DNA of 16,733 bases from contig CP070840.1 of assembly GCA_020342025.1 (NCBI GenBank), forward strand, positions 3,940,269-3,957,001, read 5' to 3'. Below are positions 1 through 7,080 of the stretch, piece after piece. The DNA comes from Deltaproteobacteria bacterium. GTDB taxonomy: Bacteria; Desulfobacterota; DSM-4660; Desulfatiglandales; HGW-15. Both the position numbers and the translations under genes were made by a program. Position 1 is the first letter of the stretch. Each line of letters begins with the position of its first letter. Under the pieces are notes generated by a model that had not been told where the DNA came from, searched no databases, and worked only from the letters and a program-made list of their open reading frames with translations.

Positions 1-35
1 CCCTTCAAACAAGGAATCTGGTTGGGAACCATCCC

Positions 36-713
36 ATGAAACTTTCAAAGAGCTTGAAAGATGATTCCGCCTCTGTAACCCATCGGATCTATGAAAAAAT
101 CCGCATGGCTATCCTAAAGGGCGAAATTCCGGCTGGGGAGAGGCTGGTCGAGCTGGACCTGGCGGCCAAAATGAATAGCAGCAGGACGCCCGTGAGGGAG
201 GCCCTGCAAAAAATTGCTTCTGAGGGACTCATTTACTCTATCCCACGGGCAGGTTACATCGTCGGCGAAATATCCGAGACCGATTTAGAGGAAATCTTTG
301 AGGCCCGGACTGCCATCGAACAAGCCGCAGCCAAACAGGCGCTGAAGTATATCACCCCCGAAGAACTTGAAAGGATCGAGGAAAACATCAGAAGAAGTGA
401 GGAGAGCATCAGAGGCGGCCAAAAAGATCAGATGATCGATTTTGATACGGAATTCCATGACATCCTCTGTGGGGCCGGCCGAAACAAGCGGTTAATCCAA
501 TTCAGCCAAACGCTGAGAGACCATCTTCTGAAATATCGCATGATTGCCCTTCGCATTCCCAGGATGGCAAGGGGCGCCACGGCAGAGCACAAGCAAATAT
601 TCAAGGCACTCAAGTCTAAAGACTCGAAAAAATTAGAGGAGACAATCCACTACCATTTAGAAAGGTCAAAGGAACATATTTTGACCCGTTTAAAGGAATC
701 AACCCCTTCATAG
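36..713 (+). CDS. GntR family transcriptional regulator, FCD (FadR C-terminal) subfamily
   Basis: A 225-residue regulator. Residues about 13-78 form the winged helix-turn-helix of GntR proteins, including the typical SSRTPVREALQKIASEGL recognition segment. Residues about 83-215 are an all-helical FCD effector domain. The FCD metal-site pattern is visible as D137-x3-H141, H185 and H207, so a metal-assisted carboxylate ligand is plausible. It starts at the ATG at 36. It lies 39 bases upstream of the oxidoreductase genes on the same strand and could be the first gene of that operon and its local regulator. FCD regulators usually sense the substrate or an intermediate of the adjacent pathway; here an aromatic acid or its CoA ester is a reasonable guess, not shown. 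Family assignment is firm; effector and operator are unknown. Confidence 0.92.
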   Translation: MKLSKSLKDDSASVTHRIYEKIRMAILKGEIPAGERLVELDLAAKMNSSRTPVREALQKIASEGLIYSIPRAGYIVGEISETDLEEIFEARTAIEQAAAKQALKYITPEELERIEENIRRSEESIRGGQKDQMIDFDTEFHDILCGAGRNKRLIQFSQTLRDHLLKYRMIALRIPRMARGATAEHKQIFKALKSKDSKKLEETIHYHLERSKEHILTRLKESTPS

Positions 714-752
714 GCATAATTTTAGAGACAATAATTACTCGGGAGATTTCCT

Positions 753-1316
753 TTGAAAGAGATAAGGTTCCACGGAAGAGGAGGACAGGGTGCTGTTATG
801 GGAGCCAGCATGTTGGCTTACGCCTTCGTCATAGAGGGCAAATTCGCCGCCTCCATCCCCATGTTTGGTTTCGAACGCAGGGGGGCTCCCGTAACCGCTT
901 CCATACGTTTTGATAACCAACCCATAAGGGACACCCACCTGATTTATGAGCCAGACTGTTCAGTTGTATTAGACCCCTCTTTCGCTAGATCCCCTGACCC
1001 GATTGAAGGATTAAAGGGGGATGGGATCCTGATCGTGAATACACCAAAGGAATTAGAAGACCATTTTTCAAACGAGAGCAGGGTAAAGCTCCTTGGAATG
1101 CTCGATGCCACAGGTATAGCATTAGAGGAAATCAAGAGACCCATCAGTAATACCTGTATGCTGGGCGCGCTAGCCAGGGCAACAGGCTGGGTCTCGCTGG
1201 AGTCCGTCATATCCTGTCTAGAGATGTCTTTTAACGGAGAAGCCCTGAAGAGGAATGCCCAGGCTGCAAGACGCGGATATGAAAGCGTCAAACTGTTTCC
1301 CTTTGATAGAGGATAA
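753..1316 (+). CDS. padE: 2-oxoacid:acceptor oxidoreductase, gamma subunit (PadE-like)
   Basis: A 187-residue gamma subunit of the pyruvate:ferredoxin oxidoreductase superfamily. The N-terminus carries the hallmark GRGGQGA loop (residues 8-14), followed by the FGFERRGAPVTASIR segment typical of the family. It starts with TTG at 753, supported by GGGAG at 741-745 and by the protein beginning MKEIRFHGRGGQG as relatives do. It is followed after 2 bases by the delta gene. The set gamma (about 20 kDa), delta (10 kDa), alpha (44 kDa), FAD (46 kDa) and Fe-S/TPP beta (48 kDa), in this order, matches PadE-PadF-PadG-PadH-PadI of the phenylglyoxylate:NAD oxidoreductase of Aromatoleum. The subunit family is certain; phenylglyoxylate as substrate rests on gene order and is inferred. 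Another aryl or branched 2-oxoacid remains possible. Confidence 0.88.
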   Translation: MKEIRFHGRGGQGAVMGASMLAYAFVIEGKFAASIPMFGFERRGAPVTASIRFDNQPIRDTHLIYEPDCSVVLDPSFARSPDPIEGLKGDGILIVNTPKELEDHFSNESRVKLLGMLDATGIALEEIKRPISNTCMLGALARATGWVSLESVISCLEMSFNGEALKRNAQAARRGYESVKLFPFDRG

Positions 1317-1318
1317 CC

Positions 1319-1585
1319 ATGCGATTCAGAACTGATTACGAGGGCCCATGGGCCAGTTGTGACGAGAGGATAGATGCCAAAACAGGCGAGTGGAGATTTC
1401 AGAGACCGGTGACGAAGGTCAGCAAATGCAGAGAATGCGGTTGGTGCTATATCTATTGTCCTTCCGGGTGCCGTGAAGTCAAAGAAGGATATTTCTCAGC
1501 CAACCTGGAATACTGTAAAGGGTGCGGTGTGTGTGCCAGGGTTTGTCCAGGAAAAGCAATTATGCTGGTAAGGGAAGAGGATTAG
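1319..1585 (+). CDS. padF: 2-oxoacid:acceptor oxidoreductase, delta (ferredoxin) subunit (PadF-like)
   Basis: An 88-residue 2x[4Fe-4S] ferredoxin subunit. Two CxxCxxCxxxC motifs are visible: C37, C40, C43, C47 (the last followed by P) and C66, C69, C72, C76 (again followed by P). An extra cysteine, C51, lies between them. This is the PorD-type electron wire that takes electrons from the TPP site of the alpha/beta subunits. It starts 2 bases after the gamma stop and ends 2 bases before the alpha start, so the three genes are clearly translationally linked. Size agrees with the roughly 11 kDa delta subunit of phenylglyoxylate oxidoreductase. The Fe-S assignment is direct from sequence; the acceptor is probably the adjacent FAD subunit. 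Confidence 0.9.
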   Translation: MRFRTDYEGPWASCDERIDAKTGEWRFQRPVTKVSKCRECGWCYIYCPSGCREVKEGYFSANLEYCKGCGVCARVCPGKAIMLVREED

Positions 1586-1587
1586 CC

Positions 1588-2790
1588 ATGGAAACCAAAG
1601 AAGGCCGTCAGGTCAGGGTGTTAGAAGGCAACTTGGCTGCAGCTTACGGTGTCCTATTGGCCAAGCCGGACGTCATTTCCTGTTTTCCCATAACCCCACA
1701 GTCCTCGTTGGGTGAGGCGCTGAGTCGTTTTGTGGCAGATGGTCTCTTGGATGCTGAAATGGTAGAGCCTGAGGGGGAGAACTCGGCACTTAGCATCCTG
1801 ATAGGGGCCTCCGTGGCAGGAGGCAGGACCTTCACATCAACCTCTTCTCAAGGGCTATCCTTTATGTATGATGCCTATCTGTTTACGGCCGGAAACAGGC
1901 TCCCCATAGTGATGGCCATCGCCATGAGGGAGCAGGTTGCGCCCCATGGCGTCATCGCCGGGCAACAGGACGCTATCCTCATGAAAGATGGAGGATGGAT
2001 CCAGTTTTACGCAGAATCCTGCCAGGAAATTCTGGATTCCATGATAATGGCGTACCGTCTTGCTGAAGATCCTGAGATTCTCCTCCCGGTCAATGTATGC
2101 TACGAAGGGTTTTACCTTTCATACCAGTCACAGAGGGTTGAAATACCGACGCAGGATGAAGTGGATCGGTTCTTAGCACCAGTGACAGCGAGTGAGCGCC
2201 TAAGGCTGTGTCTTGAAAATCCCATGGTCTTTTCCAGCTACACCTTCCCTGGCGAACTTTACACAGAGTATCGCTATAAACACTGTGCTGCCCTTCAAAG
2301 AGCCAGGGAGAAGTGCGACCGGATAGATAAGGAGTTCGAGGGTATCTTTGGCTATGGGTATGGGGGGCAGATCGAGGAATATAAGACTGAAGATGCGGAT
2401 GTGGTCATCGTGACCATGGGTTCCTGTACGGGCACAGCAAAAGTTGTCATCGATAAGAAACGGGGCCAAGGATTAAAAGTGGGGCTCATCAAGATCAGGA
2501 TGTTCAGACCTTTTCCCGTGGAGAGGCTGGTTGAGGTGCTGAACGGGAAAAAGGGGATTGGCGTCATTGACCGTAATGTGTTTTATGCCGGGTTTTGTGG
2601 CCATGTCTTTTTTGAAATGAAAACTCTGTTGAATGAATTGGAGCCGCATGTGCCCGTGCTACTCAACTTTATTGCGGGCCTTGGGGGATCCGATATCACG
2701 CCCAAGCTTTTGGAAAGGGTCATAGATACCACTTATGCTGCGGTCGATGGGGAAAAGGTTAAGCGGGTGACATGGTTATCACTGGAATAA
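1588..2790 (+). CDS. padG: 2-oxoacid:acceptor oxidoreductase, alpha subunit (PadG-like)
   Basis: A 400-residue alpha subunit (PorA domains I and II). Near the N-terminus it has FPITPQSS (about 33-40), then EPEGENSA (60-67) around the conserved glutamate region that contacts the TPP aminopyrimidine in this superfamily, and TSTSSQG (83-89). The C-terminal half (about 270-370) looks like the transketolase C-terminal-like domain. The ATG at 1588 is preferred over an in-frame upstream start at 1522 because it lies 2 bases after the delta stop and relatives begin in this way. With the beta subunit it would decarboxylate the 2-oxoacid and form the acyl-CoA. Its stop codon is part of the first unit of an octamer repeat that fills the downstream gap. 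The sequence alone does not prove which 2-oxoacid is used. Confidence 0.88.
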   Translation: METKEGRQVRVLEGNLAAAYGVLLAKPDVISCFPITPQSSLGEALSRFVADGLLDAEMVEPEGENSALSILIGASVAGGRTFTSTSSQGLSFMYDAYLFTAGNRLPIVMAIAMREQVAPHGVIAGQQDAILMKDGGWIQFYAESCQEILDSMIMAYRLAEDPEILLPVNVCYEGFYLSYQSQRVEIPTQDEVDRFLAPVTASERLRLCLENPMVFSSYTFPGELYTEYRYKHCAALQRAREKCDRIDKEFEGIFGYGYGGQIEEYKTEDADVVIVTMGSCTGTAKVVIDKKRGQGLKVGLIKIRMFRPFPVERLVEVLNGKKGIGVIDRNVFYAGFCGHVFFEMKTLLNELEPHVPVLLNFIAGLGGSDITPKLLERVIDTTYAAVDGEKVKRVTWLSLE

Positions 2791-2887
2791 TGGAATTATG
2801 GAGTAGTGGAGCAATGGAGTAATGGAAAAAACATCAAAAAACTTTCTTCTCCTCAATACTCCAGTACTCCAGCACTCCATTACTCCA
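2783..2887. repeat. Octamer-based inverted repeat (hairpin) after the alpha-subunit gene
   Basis: Six direct, in-register octamers of the form TGGARTAA run from 2783 to 2830: TGGAATAA, TGGAATTA, TGGAGTAG, TGGAGCAA, TGGAGTAA, TGGAAAAA. After a spacer, four octamers in opposite orientation run from 2856 to 2887: ATACTCCA, GTACTCCA, GCACTCCA, TTACTCCA. The two arms can fold into an imperfect hairpin of about 30 base pairs. The first octamer contains the TAA stop codon of the alpha gene. It may serve as a transcript-end or RNA-stability structure, or be a mobile or slippage-generated intergenic repeat. There is no T-run, so a classical intrinsic terminator is not supported. Confidence 0.85.
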
Positions 2888-2977
2888 TGAAATCGAGTTT
2901 ACTTTTTCAAGTGACGGCAACTATTTTTTGACCAACATGGGACGGCGTAATTTTAGTGTTTAAAGGAGATTTGAATC

Positions 2978-4249
2978 TTGCCGAAGCGGAAACATCTCAT
3001 GATTGGCTGCGGTTCAGCGGCCCTAAGCGCGCTTAAGCAAATAAGGAAACGGGGCTCTGAGGACGAAGTAAAATTGGTCACCATGGAGAATTACGCTCCG
3101 TACTCACCCATGTCCCTTCCCTACCTTCTTTCCGGTAAAAAGAAAGAGTCGGAGATCTATCTCACGGATAACAATTTCTTCGACAATATGAAGGCCACCT
3201 TCGTCACCGGCCGGCGGGTTGATAGCATCACCCCCGGAGACAAAAGTGTTGCTTATGATAACGGGGAAAGGGAGAGCTATGACACACTTCTCATCGCCAC
3301 CGGATCCCAGCCCGCAAGGCCGCGGATCAAAGGACTAGATGGAAAGAATTTTCTCGGCTTCCACACACTGGATGACTACCATGAAATGCTTGGTCAGCTG
3401 CACGAAGGTTCTGAAGTGGGAGTTCTGGGGGCCGGATTGGTGGGCATGGAAGTTGCCGCGGCCCTATCTGAAAGAGGATATAAGGTCACGGTCTTGGAAA
3501 AGGAAAAAGGGGTCCTACCCCTATCGTTTGATCGACCGGTTGGGGCCTATATCTCCCAGATATATGCGGAACACGAGGTGAATATCTTTACGGATAAAGA
3601 GGTCACCGAGATCAGAAATGCGTCGAAACGGCGAGAAATTGTTTGCGCGGACGGGGATGTCTTTCAGGCGGATTTGCTGGTCTGCTGCGTTGGGGTCGCT
3701 TCTCGCGTTTCCATGCTAGATGGTTCTGGCATTGAAGCCAATAGGGGCATACTGGTGGACAACAGGATGAGAACAAACATGGATGGAATCTATGCAGCCG
3801 GTGATGTGGCAGAAGCCCCTAATTTTTTCACCGGCAAGAAGGGTTTGAGTCCGATCTTACCCAGCGCTGTCGAACAGGGCAAGATTGCCGGTAGCAACAT
3901 GATTGAAGAAAAGGTTTTCTACGATGGCTGGTTATCTATGAATCTGTACAACTTTTTTGGCCACCTCGCCGTCTCCATTGGGGAATTCATGGCTAACCCT
4001 AGAGATGAAGTTCTTACCACCAAGGTTGATGGTAAGAGAGAATACGGCAAAATTGTCTGTCGCGATAACAGGCTCGTGGGCGCAAATTTCTTCAATATTG
4101 ATCTTGATGGTGGCGTCTTCCAGTACCTCATAAGAAACAGGATCCACATCGGTCCTTCTAAGACCCAACTATTGGAACAACCCAAAGAGGTAAGCCTGTG
4201 GCTCATGCACGAGGCCGAAAAGAGAGGTACGTTGTCCTTGGAACATTAG
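2978..4249 (+). CDS. padH: FAD/NAD(P)-dependent oxidoreductase, FAD subunit of the 2-oxoacid oxidoreductase (PadH-like)
   Basis: A 423-residue pyridine nucleotide-disulfide oxidoreductase-type flavoprotein. It has an N-terminal dinucleotide fold with GCGSAA (10-15), ATGS (107-110), a second Rossmann motif GAGLVG (151-156) followed by E174 at the end of the second beta strand, which favours NAD(H) over NADP(H), and the FAD motif AAGD (273-276). A C-terminal region of about 110 residues follows. It starts with TTG at 2978, supported by AAGGAG at 2963-2968; the protein begins with the FAD fold directly. Its place between alpha and beta genes matches PadH, the FAD subunit that passes electrons to NAD in phenylglyoxylate:NAD oxidoreductase. 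In isolation it could be called an NADH oxidase or CoA-disulfide-reductase homologue, but no redox-active cysteine at the CoA-disulfide reductase position was identified. Confidence 0.82.
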   Translation: MPKRKHLMIGCGSAALSALKQIRKRGSEDEVKLVTMENYAPYSPMSLPYLLSGKKKESEIYLTDNNFFDNMKATFVTGRRVDSITPGDKSVAYDNGERESYDTLLIATGSQPARPRIKGLDGKNFLGFHTLDDYHEMLGQLHEGSEVGVLGAGLVGMEVAAALSERGYKVTVLEKEKGVLPLSFDRPVGAYISQIYAEHEVNIFTDKEVTEIRNASKRREIVCADGDVFQADLLVCCVGVASRVSMLDGSGIEANRGILVDNRMRTNMDGIYAAGDVAEAPNFFTGKKGLSPILPSAVEQGKIAGSNMIEEKVFYDGWLSMNLYNFFGHLAVSIGEFMANPRDEVLTTKVDGKREYGKIVCRDNRLVGANFFNIDLDGGVFQYLIRNRIHIGPSKTQLLEQPKEVSLWLMHEAEKRGTLSLEH

Positions 4250-4282
4250 GTGAAAGGCTGCCTAGCGTTATCCTCTGCCCCC

Positions 4283-4441
4283 GTCATTGCGAGCCCTTCG
4301 AGTTCCTCAGGGTTAACTCAGCGAAGCAATCTCTTTTTTCCAAAGGGGATATTTTCACGGGGTAGAGAGATTGCTACGTCGCCTTCGGCCTGTCCGCCAT
4401 TGCTCTAGCACAGGCGAGGCGGGCGGGCTCCTCGCAATGAC
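4283..4441. repeat. Palindromic intergenic repeat with GTCATTGCGAG / CTCGCAATGAC ends
   Basis: An element of about 159 bases with perfect 11-base terminal inverted repeats: GTCATTGCGAG at 4283-4293 and CTCGCAATGAC at 4431-4441. A second nested pair is AGCAATCTCT (4325-4334) and AGAGATTGCT (4366-4375). It looks like the TCATTGCGAG-type REP/MITE-like repeat frequent in Desulfobacterota genomes (recollection, not searched). No transposase is encoded. It sits between the FAD and beta subunit genes and occupies most of that gap. A 10-base match to one end, GTCATTGCGA, is also at 5852-5861 without a partner. Confidence 0.85.
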
Positions 4442-4487
4442 ATTTTAACGTGACCGATCTATTGGGTAAAAAACCAGGAGACACATA

Positions 4488-5810
4488 ATGATGAAATCTT
4501 TTCATGATACGTTAAAGATTGAAGATGCCACCTGTCCTGCGGACTGTTTTTTGTGCCAGGAAAAATGTGAGGACAAGAACAAGGAGACGGGCGGCACCGG
4601 GATCAGAGCCGTGCACCTGCCTGGGATGGAATTTCACTCTGCTATAACCTGTAACCAGTGCGGGGAGCCAGCCTGCGAAGAGAACTGCCCGACCGGGGCT
4701 ATTGCAAAAGATCCGGACGACGGCATTGTGAGAATCAACCAGACCATGTGTCTGGGTTGCGGTCTCTGCTCTCTTGTCTGTCCTTACGGCGGTATTGATT
4801 ACCATGCGGATAGCCGACAGGTCGTGAAGTGTGACCTCTGTGATGGTGCCCCCCAATGTGTTGATGCGTGCCCGGAGCGTATTATCTCCCTCCTGAAGAG
4901 CCGCCAAGTGGTCCAATATCTCAAAAAGGATCAACTTGGGATGGGTACACCTCTATGCTGGGGGTGCCCTGCTGAACTCAGTCTTAGGTTCAGTTTGAAG
5001 GTGCTGGGTGAGGACACCATCCTATTTGGTGCTCCGGGTTGTGCCGTGCTCTTGATCTGTGGGATGGGAACCCAGACGTACTGCGGCGTCCCTACCCACA
5101 TGACAAACATGACCAATCTCCCTTCGACCGCCGCCGGCCTCAAAAGATATTACAAAAAAATAGGCAAAGACGTGAAAGTGGTCTGTTTTGCGGGCGATGG
5201 CTGTTTCTCTGACGTGGGGTTTCAACCCCTCTCAGGTGCCGCAGAGAGAGGTGAGAATCTCATTGTTATATGCTATGACAACGAAGGCTATATGAACACG
5301 GGGGTACAGAGAAGTGGCACGACCCCATACTTGGGATGGACCACCACCACACCCGTGGGCGTCAAGCGGAAGGGCAAGCCAACACCCCCCAAGAATATGC
5401 CTTTGATCATGGCGGCCCATGATATCCCCTATGTGGCCACGGCCACCATGGGTTTTCCTGAGGATTATGCAAAAAAACTGACCAAGGCCATGGCCGTAAA
5501 AGATGGTATGTCCTACATCCATCTTTTTACCCCTTGCACGACCGGATGGAGAGCAAAGTCCGACTCCGGCGTTGATATATGTCGCCTTGCCGTAGAGACG
5601 AATTTGTTCCCCCTGTGGGAGTGCGAAAGGGGGACATACCGGTTCACCCATACCGTGGAAAAGCCCAAGCCTGTTGCAGAGTATTTCAAACTCATGGGGA
5701 AATTCAATCATCTGGATGAAACAGACATAGAGGCATTCGAGCAACTTATCATCAGGCGTTTTGCAAACATCAAATCTCTCACTGAGAGGGAAAGTTTAAA
5801 GGCGTGTTGA
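4488..5810 (+). CDS. padI: 2-oxoacid:acceptor oxidoreductase, beta subunit: poly-[4Fe-4S] domain fused to TPP domain (PadI-like)
   Basis: A 440-residue fusion. Residues 1-135 hold sixteen cysteines in four groups: C16/C20/C23/C27, C55/C58/C63/C67, C88/C91/C94/C98 and C115/C118/C124/C128, resembling the four-cluster DmsB/HycB-type ferredoxins. Residues about 150-440 are a PorB-type TPP subunit: CWGC (157-160), C185 and C350 are likely ligands of the proximal [4Fe-4S] cluster, and GDG (236-238) followed by N265 in CYDNEGYMNTG is the TPP-Mg motif. It would catalyse 2-oxoacid decarboxylation with the alpha subunit. ATG at 4488 follows AGGAGA at 4472-4477; a second ATG at 4491 is equally possible. 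The roughly 50 kDa size and last position fit PadI. Ordinary PorB is only about 300 residues, so the N-terminal Fe-S domain is the notable feature. Confidence 0.87.
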   Translation: MMKSFHDTLKIEDATCPADCFLCQEKCEDKNKETGGTGIRAVHLPGMEFHSAITCNQCGEPACEENCPTGAIAKDPDDGIVRINQTMCLGCGLCSLVCPYGGIDYHADSRQVVKCDLCDGAPQCVDACPERIISLLKSRQVVQYLKKDQLGMGTPLCWGCPAELSLRFSLKVLGEDTILFGAPGCAVLLICGMGTQTYCGVPTHMTNMTNLPSTAAGLKRYYKKIGKDVKVVCFAGDGCFSDVGFQPLSGAAERGENLIVICYDNEGYMNTGVQRSGTTPYLGWTTTTPVGVKRKGKPTPPKNMPLIMAAHDIPYVATATMGFPEDYAKKLTKAMAVKDGMSYIHLFTPCTTGWRAKSDSGVDICRLAVETNLFPLWECERGTYRFTHTVEKPKPVAEYFKLMGKFNHLDETDIEAFEQLIIRRFANIKSLTERESLKAC

Positions 5811-5894
5811 TGCAAACCAGGCTCATTCCTAAACAGGCTGCGAAGCTGAGGGTCATTGCGACAGCCAGAACTCGATGAGTATATTCTGTTGTTC

Positions 5895-5978
5895 AAAAAA
5901 GGAGGTGAGATAATAACTGATATGGTAAGTGCTAACCACCACCTGAAACCTTTAACCACAGAAAAAGGAGGAAAATGA
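5895..5978 (+). other. Orphan strong Shine-Dalgarno and possible 18-residue leader peptide upstream of dctP
   Basis: A near-perfect ribosome-binding sequence, AAAAAAGGAGGTGA, lies at 5895-5908 with no obvious large gene after it. The nearest ATG, at 5922, opens an 18-codon frame (begins MVSANHHL, ends with TGA at 5976-5978) that runs through the dctP ribosome-binding site GGAGGA at 5967-5972 and stops just before the dctP ATG at 5982. The spacing of 13 bases is longer than usual. This could be a translated leader coupled to dctP, or chance. Confidence 0.25.
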
Positions 5979-5981
5979 ATT

Positions 5982-6977
5982 ATGAAAGGAAAAGGTTTAA
6001 CCTGTCTATTAGCGGTAGCGCTGCTGGTTGGAATCGTGGGATTTTCCATGCCGCCGGCAGAAGTGCAAGCAAAACCAACGATCAAGGTCATTTTCGCCTG
6101 GCCCAAGCCAGTCAACTGGAACCGCGGGCACGAACAGTTGGTGGGCATGTTTCAAAAGGAATTGGGCGATAGGGTCGATTTCCAGGCGGTAGGAGGACCT
6201 GAAGTGGTCCCCACCTTCCAGCAGGGTGAAGCGGTGCGAAATGGCGTGGTGGACATGTTCATGGGGGCGATCAATTACTATTCCGGTCAGATACCCGCAG
6301 TGGATACGATGAAGTTGTTCGACCTGCCTCCCTGGGAAGCCCGCAAAAAGGGCTTGTTTGATTATATTGACAAACTCCATGCCAAGAAACTGAATGCCCA
6401 TTTTCTGGGACAGAGCATCCCCCACAACGTGAAGTTTCACCTCTATACCCTGAAGCCCGCCAACCAGAGGGCTGATTTCAAGGGACGCGTCATTCGCGTG
6501 ACGGCGATCTACCGGTCCTTTGTGGAGTCCATGGGCGGCGCACCCACCATCATTCCCCCTTCCGAAGTCTATACGGCACTCCAGCGGGGTACCGTAGACG
6601 GGTTGGGTTGGCCTTCCATCGGTGTCAGGGACCTGAAATGGGATGAGGTCCTCAAATATCGCATCGACCCCGGTTTCTACGGTCTGGATGGGGCCGTGAC
6701 CATAAACCTGGATAAGTGGAACAGCCTGCCCAAAGACGTGCAGGATACCATGGAAAAGATCGTCCAGAATTACGAAAGGATTCAGTGGACGTACTGGGAG
6801 GGTGCGGTTGCAAGGGAGCCGCAGGAACTGGAAAAACGGGGTGTAAAGGTCATACAGTTGCCCCCGGATGAGGCCAAGGCATATGTGGCACAGGCCTACA
6901 AGGTGGCCTGGGACGAACTCTTGACCAAACGGGCTCCTAAAGAAACGGCCGAGATCAAGGCCCTTCTGGAAAAATAG
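5982..6977 (+). CDS. dctP: TRAP transporter periplasmic solute-binding protein, DctP family
   Basis: A 331-residue solute-binding protein. Residues 1-30 form a Sec signal peptide: basic start, hydrophobic LLAVALLVGIVGF core, probable cleavage after VQA-30. The mature protein is a DctP domain; R172 in FKGRVIRV is at the position of the arginine that binds the substrate carboxylate in this family, and SEVYTALQRGTVDG (194-207) is a typical DctP segment. The ATG at 5982 has GGAGGA at 5967-5972 at ideal distance; the ATG at 5975 is too close. It captures an organic acid in the periplasm for the DctQM pair encoded next. The ligand is unknown; its position between aromatic-acid-like catabolic genes makes an aromatic carboxylate plausible. 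Confidence 0.93.
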   Translation: MKGKGLTCLLAVALLVGIVGFSMPPAEVQAKPTIKVIFAWPKPVNWNRGHEQLVGMFQKELGDRVDFQAVGGPEVVPTFQQGEAVRNGVVDMFMGAINYYSGQIPAVDTMKLFDLPPWEARKKGLFDYIDKLHAKKLNAHFLGQSIPHNVKFHLYTLKPANQRADFKGRVIRVTAIYRSFVESMGGAPTIIPPSEVYTALQRGTVDGLGWPSIGVRDLKWDEVLKYRIDPGFYGLDGAVTINLDKWNSLPKDVQDTMEKIVQNYERIQWTYWEGAVAREPQELEKRGVKVIQLPPDEAKAYVAQAYKVAWDELLTKRAPKETAEIKALLEK

Positions 6978-6993
6978 AAGAGGATTTGTTTAA

Positions 6994-7048
6994 AGGGAGA
7001 CGGGTTCCCGACCATCTCTTTGAAACATGGCGGGAACTCCATCTCCCT
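6994..7048 (+). promoter_or_regulatory. Long intercistronic hairpin between dctP and dctQ
   Basis: AGGGAGACGGGTTCCCG at 6994-7010 is matched by CGGGAACTCCATCTCCCT at 7031-7048 in reverse complement, with only one mismatch and one bulged base. The stem continues inward with CCAT (7012-7015) and ATGG (7027-7030), giving about 20 base pairs around an 11-base loop. It follows the dctP stop by 16 bases. It probably protects the 3' end of the dctP message or reduces expression of dctQM relative to dctP, as binding proteins are needed in excess. There is no T-run after it. It argues that the dctQ start is at 7081, not within the stem. Confidence 0.72.
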
Positions 7049-7080
7049 CTTTCGTATGCCTCCTCATTGAGAGGATCGAG

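Noticed and set aside
2783..2887. CRISPR array
   Set aside because: Units are 8 bases with no spacers and mirrored orientation; no cas genes are present.
5975..6172. A 65-residue frame starting 7 bases before dctP
   Set aside because: Its start is too close to the Shine-Dalgarno and it overlaps the signal peptide region of dctP out of frame.
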